DNA from: Onchocerca volvulus
Taxonomy: Eukaryota; Nematoda; Chromadorea; Rhabditida; Onchocercidae
Assembly: GCA_000499405.2 (NCBI GenBank)
Contig: HG738138.1
Span: 24,209,097 to 24,273,096 of the forward strand
Direction of reading: 5' to 3'
Length of the DNA stretch: 64,000 nt
Shown: in pieces, positions 54,560-64,000 of the stretch
Position numbering within the stretch: the stretch's first letter is position 1
How the letters are laid out: the number at the start of each line of letters is the position of its first letter
Position numbers and translations under genes: made by a program
The notes under the pieces: generated by a model
Databases searched by the model: none
Told to the model about the DNA's origin: nothing
The model's input: the letters and a program-made list of their open reading frames with translations, nothing else

Positions 54560-55720
54560 ATTATGAGGATGTATGAAGAAGACTGTCTTTTTAATACAGG
54601 AAATAAGATTTATTGTAAAAAAGCTTCATTGCTTACGGAACTAAAACGAATGAATGAGGAACTCATAGAAATTAAAGAAAAATGTAAAATGACAGATATT
54701 AAGTGAGTATTTAGAAGAAGGACAAAAGAAAAGCCTAAAAGATTTAACAGAAAAGCTGATCAAGACTGGAAAAATCACCGATTTTAAGTCCACTAAAATT
54801 TGATGGCAATTCGAGAATGTGAGATCAGTTTATTAGCCAATTTGAAGAGTCAATTCAGAAAAGTACGGATTTAACGTCAACACAAAAATTCATGCATCTG
54901 TTAAGCAGTTTGAAAAGAGAAGCAAAAGAAGAAATAAGTGACTTCATGATAAATGAAGAAAATTATCGCTTGCTGTGAAGAATTTGTATGAACGATATGG
55001 CGACAAAAACTAAAAAATATATGAACTATATAAAAGTCAAGAAAGAGTTCGATGGTCAAACAAAGAATCATTTCGAAGGATAGGAATGCTTTTGAACTTA
55101 TTATCGCAATTAAAAGAATTAGAAGAGAAGATAGAAATAATGCAACTGAATGCGATGAAATAGAGAGAATACTGCAAGATGTGGCTAAAAGCCTGAAAAA
55201 GAAGAAATACAGGAATCCAGAATGGACAATGAAAGACACCATCAATTACCTAAAAGAAAAAGTGAAAATCGAAGATTCTGGACAGAAACCATCGATAAAA
55301 GGTCTACCTAGATAGGACAAAAGAGCAACAAGGATCAAACGAGAACGTACCGAAACAATTTGAAAGTAGAAGTCCAAACCAAGAATCACCTAGAAGAAGA
55401 CCTTAGTCATTTTGTAACAAGAACCATTGGAATGACGAATGTCGAATTTATTCCACCGCGAAATAACGAACAGAGCATTTAAAGGAAATCGATGCGTACG
55501 CCTAAATTGTTTAAATAGGGGCCATCTAGCAAAAGATTGTCAGAGGCCAAGGAAAGTATGCTTTCACTGTAAAAGATGACACAATTTAGCGCTATGTTTT
55601 GATCATGACAAGGATGTCAAACCAAAAAACCAAAAGGAAGAAAGAATGGAATCAATAACAACAAGTAGCACAGAATTGCCCAACAGAGAATTGCTCAAGT
55701 AATTAAAAATATGATGAATT
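54560..55720 (+). mobile_element. Decayed BEL/Pao-type LTR retrotransposon, gag region only
   Basis: The plus strand carries gag similarity scattered over all three frames. In order: a charged coiled N-part (54630-54690); the BEL/Pao gag core (LKFDGN at about 54797, through an interior stop where Trp is expected, KFMHLLSSLKREAKEEI, then a frameshift before LYERYGDKN at about 55010); and a short helical piece (55080-55140). Next come a HWNDEC-type zinc site (about 55410-55445) and two further zinc-knuckle-like motifs, GHLAKDC and CFHCK (55500-55595), the second interrupted by TGA. Several stops and frameshifts show it is inactive. No protease, reverse transcriptase, integrase or LTR is visible nearby, so this is a truncated fossil. 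Confidence 0.82.
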
Positions 55721-56215
55721 AAAGAAACAATATGGAGAATTTAGGGATAAAGCAGAAGAGATAAGGTATGGTGTTGTTAACCAAGTAGAGTATTCAGATT
55801 TGATTATAGATATAAATGGTATTAGGGCATATCTTCCATTGCAAAATATCTCTATAAACGAATTGCTTGAATAAAAATTTTTGAGTTATAGCAAGATCAG
55901 AGATGACGATCGGGAAATAAAATGTATGCTTTCACTCTAAAAAAAAGTTTCATGAACTTCACTGCTGTGTAAAGAAATTATTAGCATCATAAATCCATGA
56001 ATTCCGAAAATTCAGATGAAAGCTCTGGCACTATTTGATTTAGGCTTGCAGTGTTGCTCGATGTTGTTGATTTAACAAGACAAACAACATATTGATGAGA
56101 TGAATGGTATCTAAAACCTAGAAGTTTTAAGTAAGGTCTAGAAGCTTTCAAAGCAAGGCCTGAAAGTTTCAAGTAAGTCCAGAAAATATTGACTAACTAA
56201 TACTTCTAGGAAAGA
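55721..56215. other. Flank of the retrotransposon relic
   Basis: An open stretch near 55750-55870 (plus) encodes EEIRYGVVNQVEYSDLIID and ends in TGA; it may be further element sequence or an unrelated remnant. A degenerate 20-22 bp repeat, CTAGAAG(T/C)TTTxAAG, follows at about 56116-56178. Confidence 0.4.
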
Positions 56216-56231
56216 GCACCCTGTACTGGCT

Positions 56232-56338
56232 AATTAATACTTCACAGGTAAACCACGCAAAAGGTCATAATCCTGGTGATTATCCGGAAATCACCAGGAT
56301 TATGACCTTTCGCGTGGTTCACCTGTGAAGTATTAATT
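56232..56338. repeat. Foldback: 50-bp inverted repeat with a 7-nt loop
   Basis: Left arm 56232-56281 and right arm 56289-56338 are reverse complements at 48 of 50 positions; the loop 56282-56288 contains TCCGGA. Both mismatches are A against C on the plus strand, so a minus-strand RNA would have U-G wobbles there and pair along all 50 bp. No coding frame, no TE family and no flanking target-site duplication are evident. Confidence 0.95.
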
Positions 56339-56420
56339 CGATGTCCATTTTATGGCCATAATTAATGCGATGCTTTGTTTGATGGCTCCATTTGAGGATC
56401 TATTGGGACCATTCTAGATC

Positions 56421-56585
56421 AAAATGAGTACCACAATCTTTTTCCTCCTAATTTAGAAAGTAGGAAAATAATTATTTGAAGGTCAATTATTTAAAGAAAT
56501 TATTTAAAGATCGATTAAAACCTTTTTAAGCCTTCAAAATGAGTACCACAATCTTTTTTCTTCCTTAATATAGATAGTAGGGAGT
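56421..56585. repeat. Direct repeat of about 46 bp, copies 117 bp apart
   Basis: CAAAATGAGTACCACAATCT followed by a T/C-rich tract, TAATxTAGA and AGTAGG occurs near 56421-56465 and again near 56538-56585. It may mark a local duplication linked with the adjacent foldback or retroelement. Confidence 0.85.
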
Positions 56586-56589
56586 ATTA

Positions 56590-57189
56590 TTGAGTAGGAG
56601 GAGTAGAAGATAAAGAGAATTTGAAATACTAAGGAAGAGGAAGCGAGAGGTAATTGATGTTGAGGAATAATGAATATCGAATTTTTATTTTTCATTTTTG
56701 GGTTATCGGTATTTTAATCCTTTAATAGCTCATTACATTCTCGGAAAGTTCACGTACACGTGCGTGGATATATGCTTAAGCACGTGGCAAACGTGATTGC
56801 AATAACTTCCGTTATCGATTGGTTGATTTAGATTAACATCGAATAAGGCGCGAAAATGCAGACTTTTAATTAATTATGCATTTATGCAATATTACTTAAC
56901 GAAATAGATTTTTGGTAACATTTTTAGTGAGAGTGACGTAAGTGTCTCTGAATCAATCTAGAAATTTCAAAATTAAGTTGTAAAAGTTGTTAACGAATAA
57001 ATATTATCTGATATAAAATTTACCAAAGCTCAACTTAACAGTTTTCTTTTTATGTTTGAACGTTAGATAAAATAGAGTTCACACATTGCCAAAGTTTGCA
57101 GAAAATTTAGTAAACTTCATCATTTCAGGTTTTATTGAAATTGCTAACACAATTTTTCAATTAGAACGTACGAACTTAACATTCTTCTA
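56590..57189. other. 5' flank of the plus-strand gene at 57190
   Basis: AT-rich with one GC-richer spot (about 56750-56860, GTACACGTGCGTGG and GGCGCG). It should include the promoter of the downstream gene; no core element was identified with confidence. Confidence 0.4.
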
Positions 57190-60100
57190 ATGGATCCTAA
57201 TCCCAAGCTTCAACCAGAATATCGATCATCCACAGCATCAACATCTCCAGTGAACGTAGGAGCTAATTACAAAGCATTTCCATTTCTTTCAAATGTTGTC
57301 ATTATTTCAGATGTATTAGTCCGCTATAAATGTGAAATAAAATAAATTTGCTAATGGAAAAAAGTGCAGGTACCGAAAAATTTTTTTAATTCAAAAATTT
57401 TTTTCTGGTATTTGTAAAAAAAAAAAAAAGTGGCTATTAAAGATATTTTAGCAAAAAATCTCAATATTCTTCAATTAATTCATGCAAACTGTACTTTTTA
57501 AATGATTTTAACAGGGAATCGAAAAGATAGATGAAATAAAGCTTTGCAATACTATGATATGTTATGTCACAGCATATTGCATTGTACTCATTGAGACAAA
57601 ATGTTATTTAAATTTTGTCATTCTTCCTGTAATCGCAATTGTTGTTACGATTTGATCAAAAAATATGTTAAAATTTCTTGAGCAGAAAGAGAAATAGTAA
57701 TTAGTAATTCTAAGCGAAAACAATTTTACTATTTCAATTAGGAAGAAAACACGAAATATGGGTTCTTATTCTACTAATTCTAACATTGAAAATGTTATAG
57801 GAAACGGAATTGGATTTCGAACCTGTTATCACCAGTCTTCCGGGTACTACAGCTACATCAGTAGTGTTATCAGATACAACCAAACAATTACTGGCGCAAA
57901 CAGTTGGTGGCGAAGACACGTTTGATGTAATTACTTCTAGTCTTTCAAATTCTTCTGATGGGAGCAGCAATGAGTTTGTGAAGGTGGAACATAGTGATCT
58001 GCAGCGGAGGTTATCATTTTTTGCAGTTAACAGTTAATAAGTTTGAATGCAAGGAAAAACTAAGAATTGATAGTTTTAAGCCCAGTAATATTTTAGATTC
58101 AAAGGCATAAAAAAAAAAAACTTCGTTAGATTCCTTCTGCAATCGTTATTTTTAATTTTTCTTTTTTTTTTCTCAAAAAATATTGGTTTTAATATGTTAT
58201 ATTTGATAATATTGAACAAGGTTGAGCAAAGGAAACAATTTTAAAATATTAAGAATAGAAATATATCAAAGATTAAGGTTCCGCACAATGTTAAAGTTTT
58301 TCTGGCATCGGCGATAAGTTAATAAGGAATTAACAACATTTCTAATGTTTTTAAATTCTTTATTATTTCACTTTTCCATTAAAAATCTGTCAAGTTGTTT
58401 GAATTGTAATTATGATATTTTAATGTTTTTGAAATATGACCTATATTAGCTAATATTATCGGAGATAATGTGAACTCTCTCATTCATTAATGCACATTTT
58501 CGTCCCGGAGAGCAACCCAGTAGTCATTTTCTTTTCACAGGTATTCCTGAATTCGTGTGGGTTTCAATTTTCTTTAGTTCAAATTATTACGGAAATATTA
58601 ATTTAAAAAAAATTTTTCGCTTATTGAAGCTTATTTTGAGTTTGAACTGTCATTATGGATAAATGTTCGACTTTTGAATAATATGTTTGAAATGTTTCAT
58701 ATTTTTCTAGCACTTATCTTTTTTTTTTCGAGTTTTCATCTTTCAGTGTTGGATCAATTGGTAATACATTGTCGTTCAGAATGTTGCAATTACGTGATGA
58801 TGAAGTTGATGAGAAGAGAATAAATGATCGAAAATATTCTTTTGTGAGTTATTAGTTACTGCTTGCAATTATGCCGTTATTTTAGTATCTGTAACTTTTA
58901 TCCATAAAAGAAATTAGTTATTTTTGAATTATAGTTTTTTTATTTATTGTGTATAGTTTTTATCAAATTGTTTTTTTTTATGATTTTTATTTATTTATTT
59001 TTTCTTCATTATAACTTTTTATTTATTTCTTTTCAACCTTTACAATCTGTGACTTCATTCTGTGCTTGAAAAAAATGAAAATGAAAATTTGAATATGTTG
59101 ATGATCATGTCTTTTGGATAGTCTGTTTTCATATAGTACTTTATGCACATCGTGCCCAAACTTATGTAGAAATTCCTTGATAGCAGAATTAGCAGAAGAA
59201 CACTATAAAGGGAAAACTGATTTTCTTTTTTTTTTTTTGTGAAAACAGTTTTGGATTTATGGCAGATATGTGCCTATTAAATACGATTTTTTTTAGGAGG
59301 AATGATGTATTTTGAATTTTTATACTTTAGAATTCCGTAATGAATGTTCCAGACTACTAAATTAGTAATCTTTTTTTTTTTTTTTTCCATTTAATAAATG
59401 AAAAGATTACACTATCATCCTACTGCACTTAGATCTCTTTCAATTTTACTTTCCATCCATTTACTTCGAATTGCCCATTTCATTTCCTCTCATTCTTATA
59501 CCATTGTTTACTTCTATGATTTTATGTCAGTCTCTAGTAGACAACGATGCTGGTCTTTATGTGATGTTTCTTTTTATTTCTTCACTTTCTTTCGATTTGA
59601 CATGTATCAGAAATCGAAAGAAGTGATTAGAAATTCTACTGAATTATAATTAAATCATAGACTGTCCGACGTTTTCATTTTCCTGTATTTCAAAGTCTTG
59701 TCGCTATTAATTCTAATGTGGTATTTTTTGGGATCATAGTTTATACTCAATACCTTCCTTGACACATTTTTTGAGTTTATATTGCGCAGTTGATAAAAAT
59801 TTGCGCAGTCATTTCAAATTGTCTTCAAGGTCATTCGGTTGCCTTATATACGACATAAGTTTAATAATCTTGAAAACACTTGAGTCATGTAATAATTTCG
59901 AAGTATATTACTTTTTACTACTTCAACCGGAAAATTTGTAAATTTACCGAAATCATCTTTTGAAAAACAAGTCTCCCAGTCGTTTTTTTTATTCCACCAA
60001 ACATACTAGAGTTATGTCAATTGAAAGGTTATTTTTATGCGATCTCTTATTTATTATTATTGCATGATTTATCAATCAATTTTAATCTATTATTCATAGT

Positions 60101-63100
60101 GCTGGTAAAATAGATTGTTTAATATAGCATTAGTCATAGTTTATAGTTAACAATCTTTGGTGACGGCAGTTTTTTTTTTCTCCCAAATGAATTGAAGTAA
60201 ATGTTTAATGCAAAGAAATAAACAGATGCTGTGGTGCAAGTACTCATCAAGCTGCTACTCTTTCTCTATATTTCTCCTATAAAAATGTTTTATTGCAGCA
60301 TATTGCTGTTTATTAGAAATAATATTGGAAAAGGAAGGACAGACATGAAATATAGGCGAATGATAATGGGCACTTATTGCTTAGTAGAAATCGAAAATCA
60401 ATCCATTCTATTAAAAATTGTTTCTGGGATTATTGCATATGCTATCTTTCTCCTCCTTTATATTGTTACTTAATTTCTCTTTTTTAACAGAATAATTTCT
60501 GACGAAACTTTCAGTCCTTTTTTTTCTTTTTTTTCCTGCGGAACTGTTTTTTAGTGATATAAAGCTAGCTGATATGATAACTTTCAATCTTCTTTTTTTT
60601 TTTTTTGTGAAGCTGTTCCTTAGCGATATAAAGCTAGCTGATGTGATGATACATACGTAAGAGAACATCATTAATAGATTGTAGCAAGTTGGCAGTACTT
60701 TTTTTTTTAATTAGTCAATTTTTTTTTAATTTCTTTAATGATTGATTCATTGTTTTTTTTTAATTAGTCAATTTTTTTTTAATTTCTTTAATGATTGATT
60801 CATTGTTTATTTCTATTTCTCGTCGATATTCATTTTCCAGTTCTTTTCCCCATTTAATCATTCGTTTTTTCTTTTTTCTTTTTTATTTTTTTGTCTATTC
60901 TTTGCATTTTAATTATTTTTTTATCATTTTTTCTTCTTTTTTTTTTTTTTTGTCCTATTCTCTGTATGTATATCTTCTTGACTAATATCTTCCTGAGCAA
61001 TATTGATATTGTTCTTGTATGTCTTGTGCATTTCATAGGATAACTGAATGATGCTTTATTATGCCAGGAAGAACAGAAGGAGAAATTTTGTTAGTCATTG
61101 ATTGTGCGCACCACAAGCTGTATTTTTTTTTTTTTTTTTCTTTCAACTCCTATGAAACATGAAAGACTTGCTAGCTGACTATATAATTAGTATAAAATTA
61201 GGATAAAAGGCTAATTATATACGAGATAGTTAAGTTTTGCTGTTTCATATTTTGAAAGGTTTATTATGTATGAAATGTACAATCAAAAGATGTCACTAGC
61301 AATAACTTCAATTTGAGTTCGTGATCTTGTAATCTAGTGAGATATTTAAGTAATAATTTATTAGAATTAGCAAAGGTAAGGAGAGGTGAGAAGGATCTTT
61401 TTATTCTATGCTATTATTAACTTTTTAATAAATATTGCAGAAAAGTGTTCCATAATAACTTGAATATAATGCAATTATAAATTATAAATGTGTAAAATAT
61501 TCTGTTTTATGAATGTGTAAAGTTATCGAGATCTAATTTCTCAGTTCATAAATCACTTATGCATGAAACTTTATTTTGAAAGTTGCAAATCCGAAGCAAT
61601 TACTAATCATGTTTAAGGAAAACATAATGGATCACGGATTTGGGTCAGAGGAGCCATACAGCGGAATTTTGCCTAGAGCTGAAGAATTTGCAGAGAGTGC
61701 GGTTGAAAAAGTGAGCGATGTAGCTAAAGCAGGTAAATATTGTTCGTAAAGCTACTGCATGTTTCATGAGACATAATAACTGCAAACATATATTTGCCGT
61801 ATGTTTTATTTGCTGGAAGTTTCAGTTGCAAGGCTTTTTCAGCACATGATAAGTGCATAATGCAAACTATATACTTTTCTCTCCGCATCTAACGTATATA
61901 ATATTGAACAACTGAATTAATATCGATAGTATTGTTGAGATCTCTGCAGCTCTATTCTGGAATAAAAATATGGGACATTAAATTTTTTTCTTTTTTTTTT
62001 CATGAATGTCTTTCTACTGTATCGTCATGAAGATATGAAGTGAGAAAAATGATTGTTTAAAGGCTAATTTTTTTTTCTTTATAGAAGTATGCGAAATCAA
62101 TATATTTTTTAAAAAAAATAAAAAAAAATCGATAGAAAGGAAGCTGACTCAGCACAGATTGTCATTATTGTCATTTAGGATATCGATTTTAATTTAAGCT
62201 TTTATGTTTCGTTTATTATCCCTGTTTGAATTGAACATTTTATTAACATTTTTCCTTTATGAAAAATTAATCAACTAGGTCTATAATCTTTGTTGAGGAT
62301 TTTTCTTTTGAAATTAACTGCTCCACATCATCAAGCTCCAAGGATTTAATTATTCTGAAAATCGATAAAATCTCTTGCTTTTAATGGTTGTAAATGTATT
62401 GGATATTAGGAATTTCTGAAGTCTTATATTTTCAAGTAATTGTTGAGTAAGTTTATTCTAGGTTAAATGCATGATTTTCATTTCATCCATTTCTTTATTT
62501 GTTACTGAAAGATAGAATTGTCCACTGCAACAATCTGTATTTCGTATTTCAAATACACATATACTAAAATCAAATGAGAAAAAATGCATAATAGTAAATA
62601 ATCGGATGATTTTGATAATAAAATTTCGAATTTCTTTCTTATTTAATTTCATTTAGCGCAACAAAATGTGGACAGATAAAACGGATTTTTTTTTTCACTT
62701 CAACCTGTTATAGGTGCCGCTAAAGTTATGGATGTAGCAGGTAAAACTGTTGATGATGTCAGCAAGAGAGCAGGGGAAGTTCTTGATGATACGGTACATC
62801 TGTTTGGTGATAAAATAAAAGAAACAGGAGGACAAATAAGGGATATGGAACATCGAGCAATGGAAACTACTAAAGATACTGCATCAAATATTCTATCCGG
62901 AGCAGTTCACGAGATCTCGGGTGCAGCACAAGAAGTTCGCAATATGGGTGCAGATATAATACACTCGTTGGATGAAGGTACGAACAAAGCAATTCACTCT
63001 GCCAAGGGAGAGTTTGATGATGTGACCCGTGATATTTTGGATACTGCTCATCGTGCTACCGATACCTTAAAACAGAAAACGGAAATAGTTAGTGACATTT

Positions 63101-63725
63101 TTAAAGGTTAGTGATTATGAGTTATTTTGGTAGTGTCATTCTAATTTAGACACACTTTTCATATTTGACAGTAGGGGGTGGAAATTCAAAATTTTTGTCA
63201 TTAGAATGCGAGTCTCGAAAACTTATTTTCTTGAAATTTTGTTAGGCACTGAGCAAAAAAAACTATGGACCAAACAACTAGACATCTTCTAGGCAAAGAT
63301 GTCTATGAGAACTCTTTTTTTTTTTTCTTCAAAAAATGACTCGTGTCAAATTACTTGTTCTAAGTGCTCACCTCAAATAATTCATTCTGCTGAAGATATA
63401 TTCGCAGATATAAATTATAAAATGAAGAGCAGTATGTCACATGCAAGTGACTTGCATGCTAAGATCGAATCTAGTGGGACAACAAAGCTCATACATGAAG
63501 ATTTTGATGCATTTCACAGATGAGATTTTAATTGTGTTTCAGAGCATGATGTAGGACATCATACAGCGTTCCAGCAACCGACGCATGATGCCCCTCAAAT
63601 TATTGATGATCCATCACAACAATGGGGAAAAAACTTGGATTGGAGACAATATGCTAACAAAGCTGCAGATATCGATCTGCGCCACCCCGATTTTGAATCT
63701 GGTGTAAAAACAATGCAATCTGCAG
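57190..63725 (+). CDS. Unidentified protein with acidic Ser/Thr-rich head and LEA-like amphipathic region (3' end outside window)
   Basis: Proposed exons: 57190-57255 (or -57249), 57801-58009, 58747-58843, 61618-61732, 62714-63106, 63543-63725. Phases agree throughout, giving about 354 residues before the window ends. The head (MDPNPKLQPEYRSSTASTSP, then SLPGTTATSVVLSDTT) is acidic and low-complexity, followed by KVEHSDLQR and LQLRDDEVDEKR. Exons 4-6 encode long amphipathic helices rich in Ala, Glu, Lys and Asp with 11-residue-like periodicity (EEFAESAVEKVSDVAKAG, MDVAGKTVDDVSKRAGEVLD, TASNILSGAVHEISGAAQEV). This resembles late-embryogenesis-abundant or apolipoprotein-like repeats. The last exon (HPDFESGVKTMQSAG) continues beyond. 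An N-terminal region of a reticulon-like membrane protein would also suit, but no reticulon domain is visible. Joining exon 3 to exon 4 across 2.8 kb is inference; two genes are possible. Confidence 0.62.
60507..60648. repeat. About 70-bp tandem duplication with long T-tracts
   Basis: Both copies start AACTTTCA, pass a poly-T tract and end TTAG(T/C)GATATAAAGCTAGCTGAT(A/G)TGAT. Plus strand, copies near 60507-60577 and 60578-60648. Confidence 0.85.
60701..60807. repeat. 53-bp tandem duplication, essentially identical copies
   Basis: Each copy contains TTAGTCAATTTTTTTTTAAT, then TTCTTTAATGATTGATTCAT. Landmarks at 60711 and 60764 give a 53-bp period with no visible substitution. Confidence 0.9.
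61609..61732 (+). other. Possible alternative first exon of the LEA-like gene
   Basis: The exon can be entered by splicing at TTTAAG (from 61618) or read from its own ATG at 61609 (MFKENIMDHG, then FGSEEPYSG), with a second ATG at 61627. Both ATGs are in frame with the LEA-like exons, so a short isoform lacking the acidic head is possible. Confidence 0.45.
61733..62713. other. Intron of the LEA-like gene
   Basis: About 980 bp, AT-rich, with poly-T and poly-A tracts and no internal feature identified. Donor GTAAAT, acceptor CTGTTATAG. Confidence 0.7.
63382..63471 (+). other. Possible cassette exon of the LEA-like gene
   Basis: Within the intron 63107-63542 a frame encoding DIFADINYKMKSSMSHASDL, then HAKIESS continues the amphipathic pattern. 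An AG at 63380-63381 (GCTGAAG) and a GT at 63472 would give a 90-nt exon in phase 1 on both sides, so it could be included or skipped. The acceptor is weak. Confidence 0.35.
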
Positions 63726-64000
63726 GTGAGCAATATCCTGGGCTTCTGTTTTTCTTCATTGAACATGTCAATTTCGCAAGCATCCATTGCATTTCATTTT
63801 TAATTTATTACTGTTACATATATATATTTCTTCTTTTTTTTTTCCGAAAGGAATATAAATATCACACACTAGGCATTGCTATGTGATTGATAAAATCACA
63901 TCATTTGAGATGTAAGACTTTAGCCTTAATGCAATTAGCAGAAGAGCGAAATGAGACTTAAAAAGGAAGGAAAGAAAAATGAATTAAACTAGAAAGTTAT
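63726..64000. other. Intron start of the LEA-like gene, to window end
   Basis: Begins with the donor GTGAGC; AT-rich, with no further exon seen before the window ends. Confidence 0.6.

Larger units (their letters stand above)
58844..61608. other. Long intron (or intergenic) with poly-T tracts and tandem duplications
   Basis: Between exons 3 and 4 of the LEA-like gene. Open frames here are T-rich and unconvincing. Contains the duplications at 60507-60648 and 60701-60807 and a small inverted repeat (TATATAATTAG/CTAATTATATA) near 61178-61222. Confidence 0.5.

Noticed and set aside
55052..55315. 87-codon plus frame as a separate gene
   Set aside because: It is one of several frames crossing the retroelement gag relic; a different frame carries the gag-like helix over the same bases.

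Overview
This window looks like nuclear DNA of a parasitic nematode, most likely filarial or another spirurid. It is very AT-rich with many long A/T homopolymers. Genes are split into small exons (about 40-300 bp) with GTAAG-type donors and T-rich ...TTTCAG/TTTTAG acceptors. Four genes have a splice-acceptor-like AG 0-12 nt before the start codon, as expected for spliced-leader trans-splicing. I joined exons by hand from splice consensus, reading phase and family resemblance. The phases close without a frameshift in every minus-strand gene that I could reconstruct in full; the SDR gene closes across the part that is in the window.

Layout: (1) 1-12.2 kb, minus strand: a polypeptide GalNAc-transferase (GALNT2/gly-4 type), a p24/TMED cargo receptor and the 5' half of a membrane-anchored short-chain dehydrogenase, all in one direction. 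(2) 16.5-22.8 kb, minus: complete CPSF-73 (cpsf-3), the pre-mRNA 3'-end endonuclease. (3) 28.5-35.7 kb, minus: a 19-exon GW182/TNRC6-type silencing scaffold with GW repeats, a central conserved block, a PAM2-like motif and an RRM-like domain. (4) 35.7-43.7 kb: a gene-poor stretch of minisatellites, a CpG-richer patch and hairpins. (5) 43.7-47.6 kb, minus: a CK1/TTBK-like kinase with intact catalytic motifs. (6) 48.8 kb, plus: a last exon encoding a six-cysteine peptide. (7) 50.6-53.8 kb, minus: an unrecognised 797-residue secreted, disordered acidic protein whose signal-peptide exon is tandemly duplicated and one copy is dead. (8) 54.5-56.6 kb: a decayed BEL/Pao retrotransposon gag region, a 50-bp-arm foldback and short direct repeats. 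(9) 57.2 kb to past the window end, plus: a gene with a Ser/Thr-rich acidic head and a long amphipathic LEA-like region.

Functionally this is a mixed neighbourhood: secretory-pathway proteins (GALNT, TMED), RNA processing and silencing (CPSF-73, GW182), a kinase and two secreted nematode products. No common pathway is evident. All six conserved genes, and the 797-residue secreted gene, lie on the minus strand. I found no tRNA, rRNA or CRISPR array. The least explained items are the foldback at 56.2 kb, the duplicated signal-peptide exon, the orphan cysteine-rich exon, the phased palindromic repeats at 49.9 kb and the LEA-like gene.
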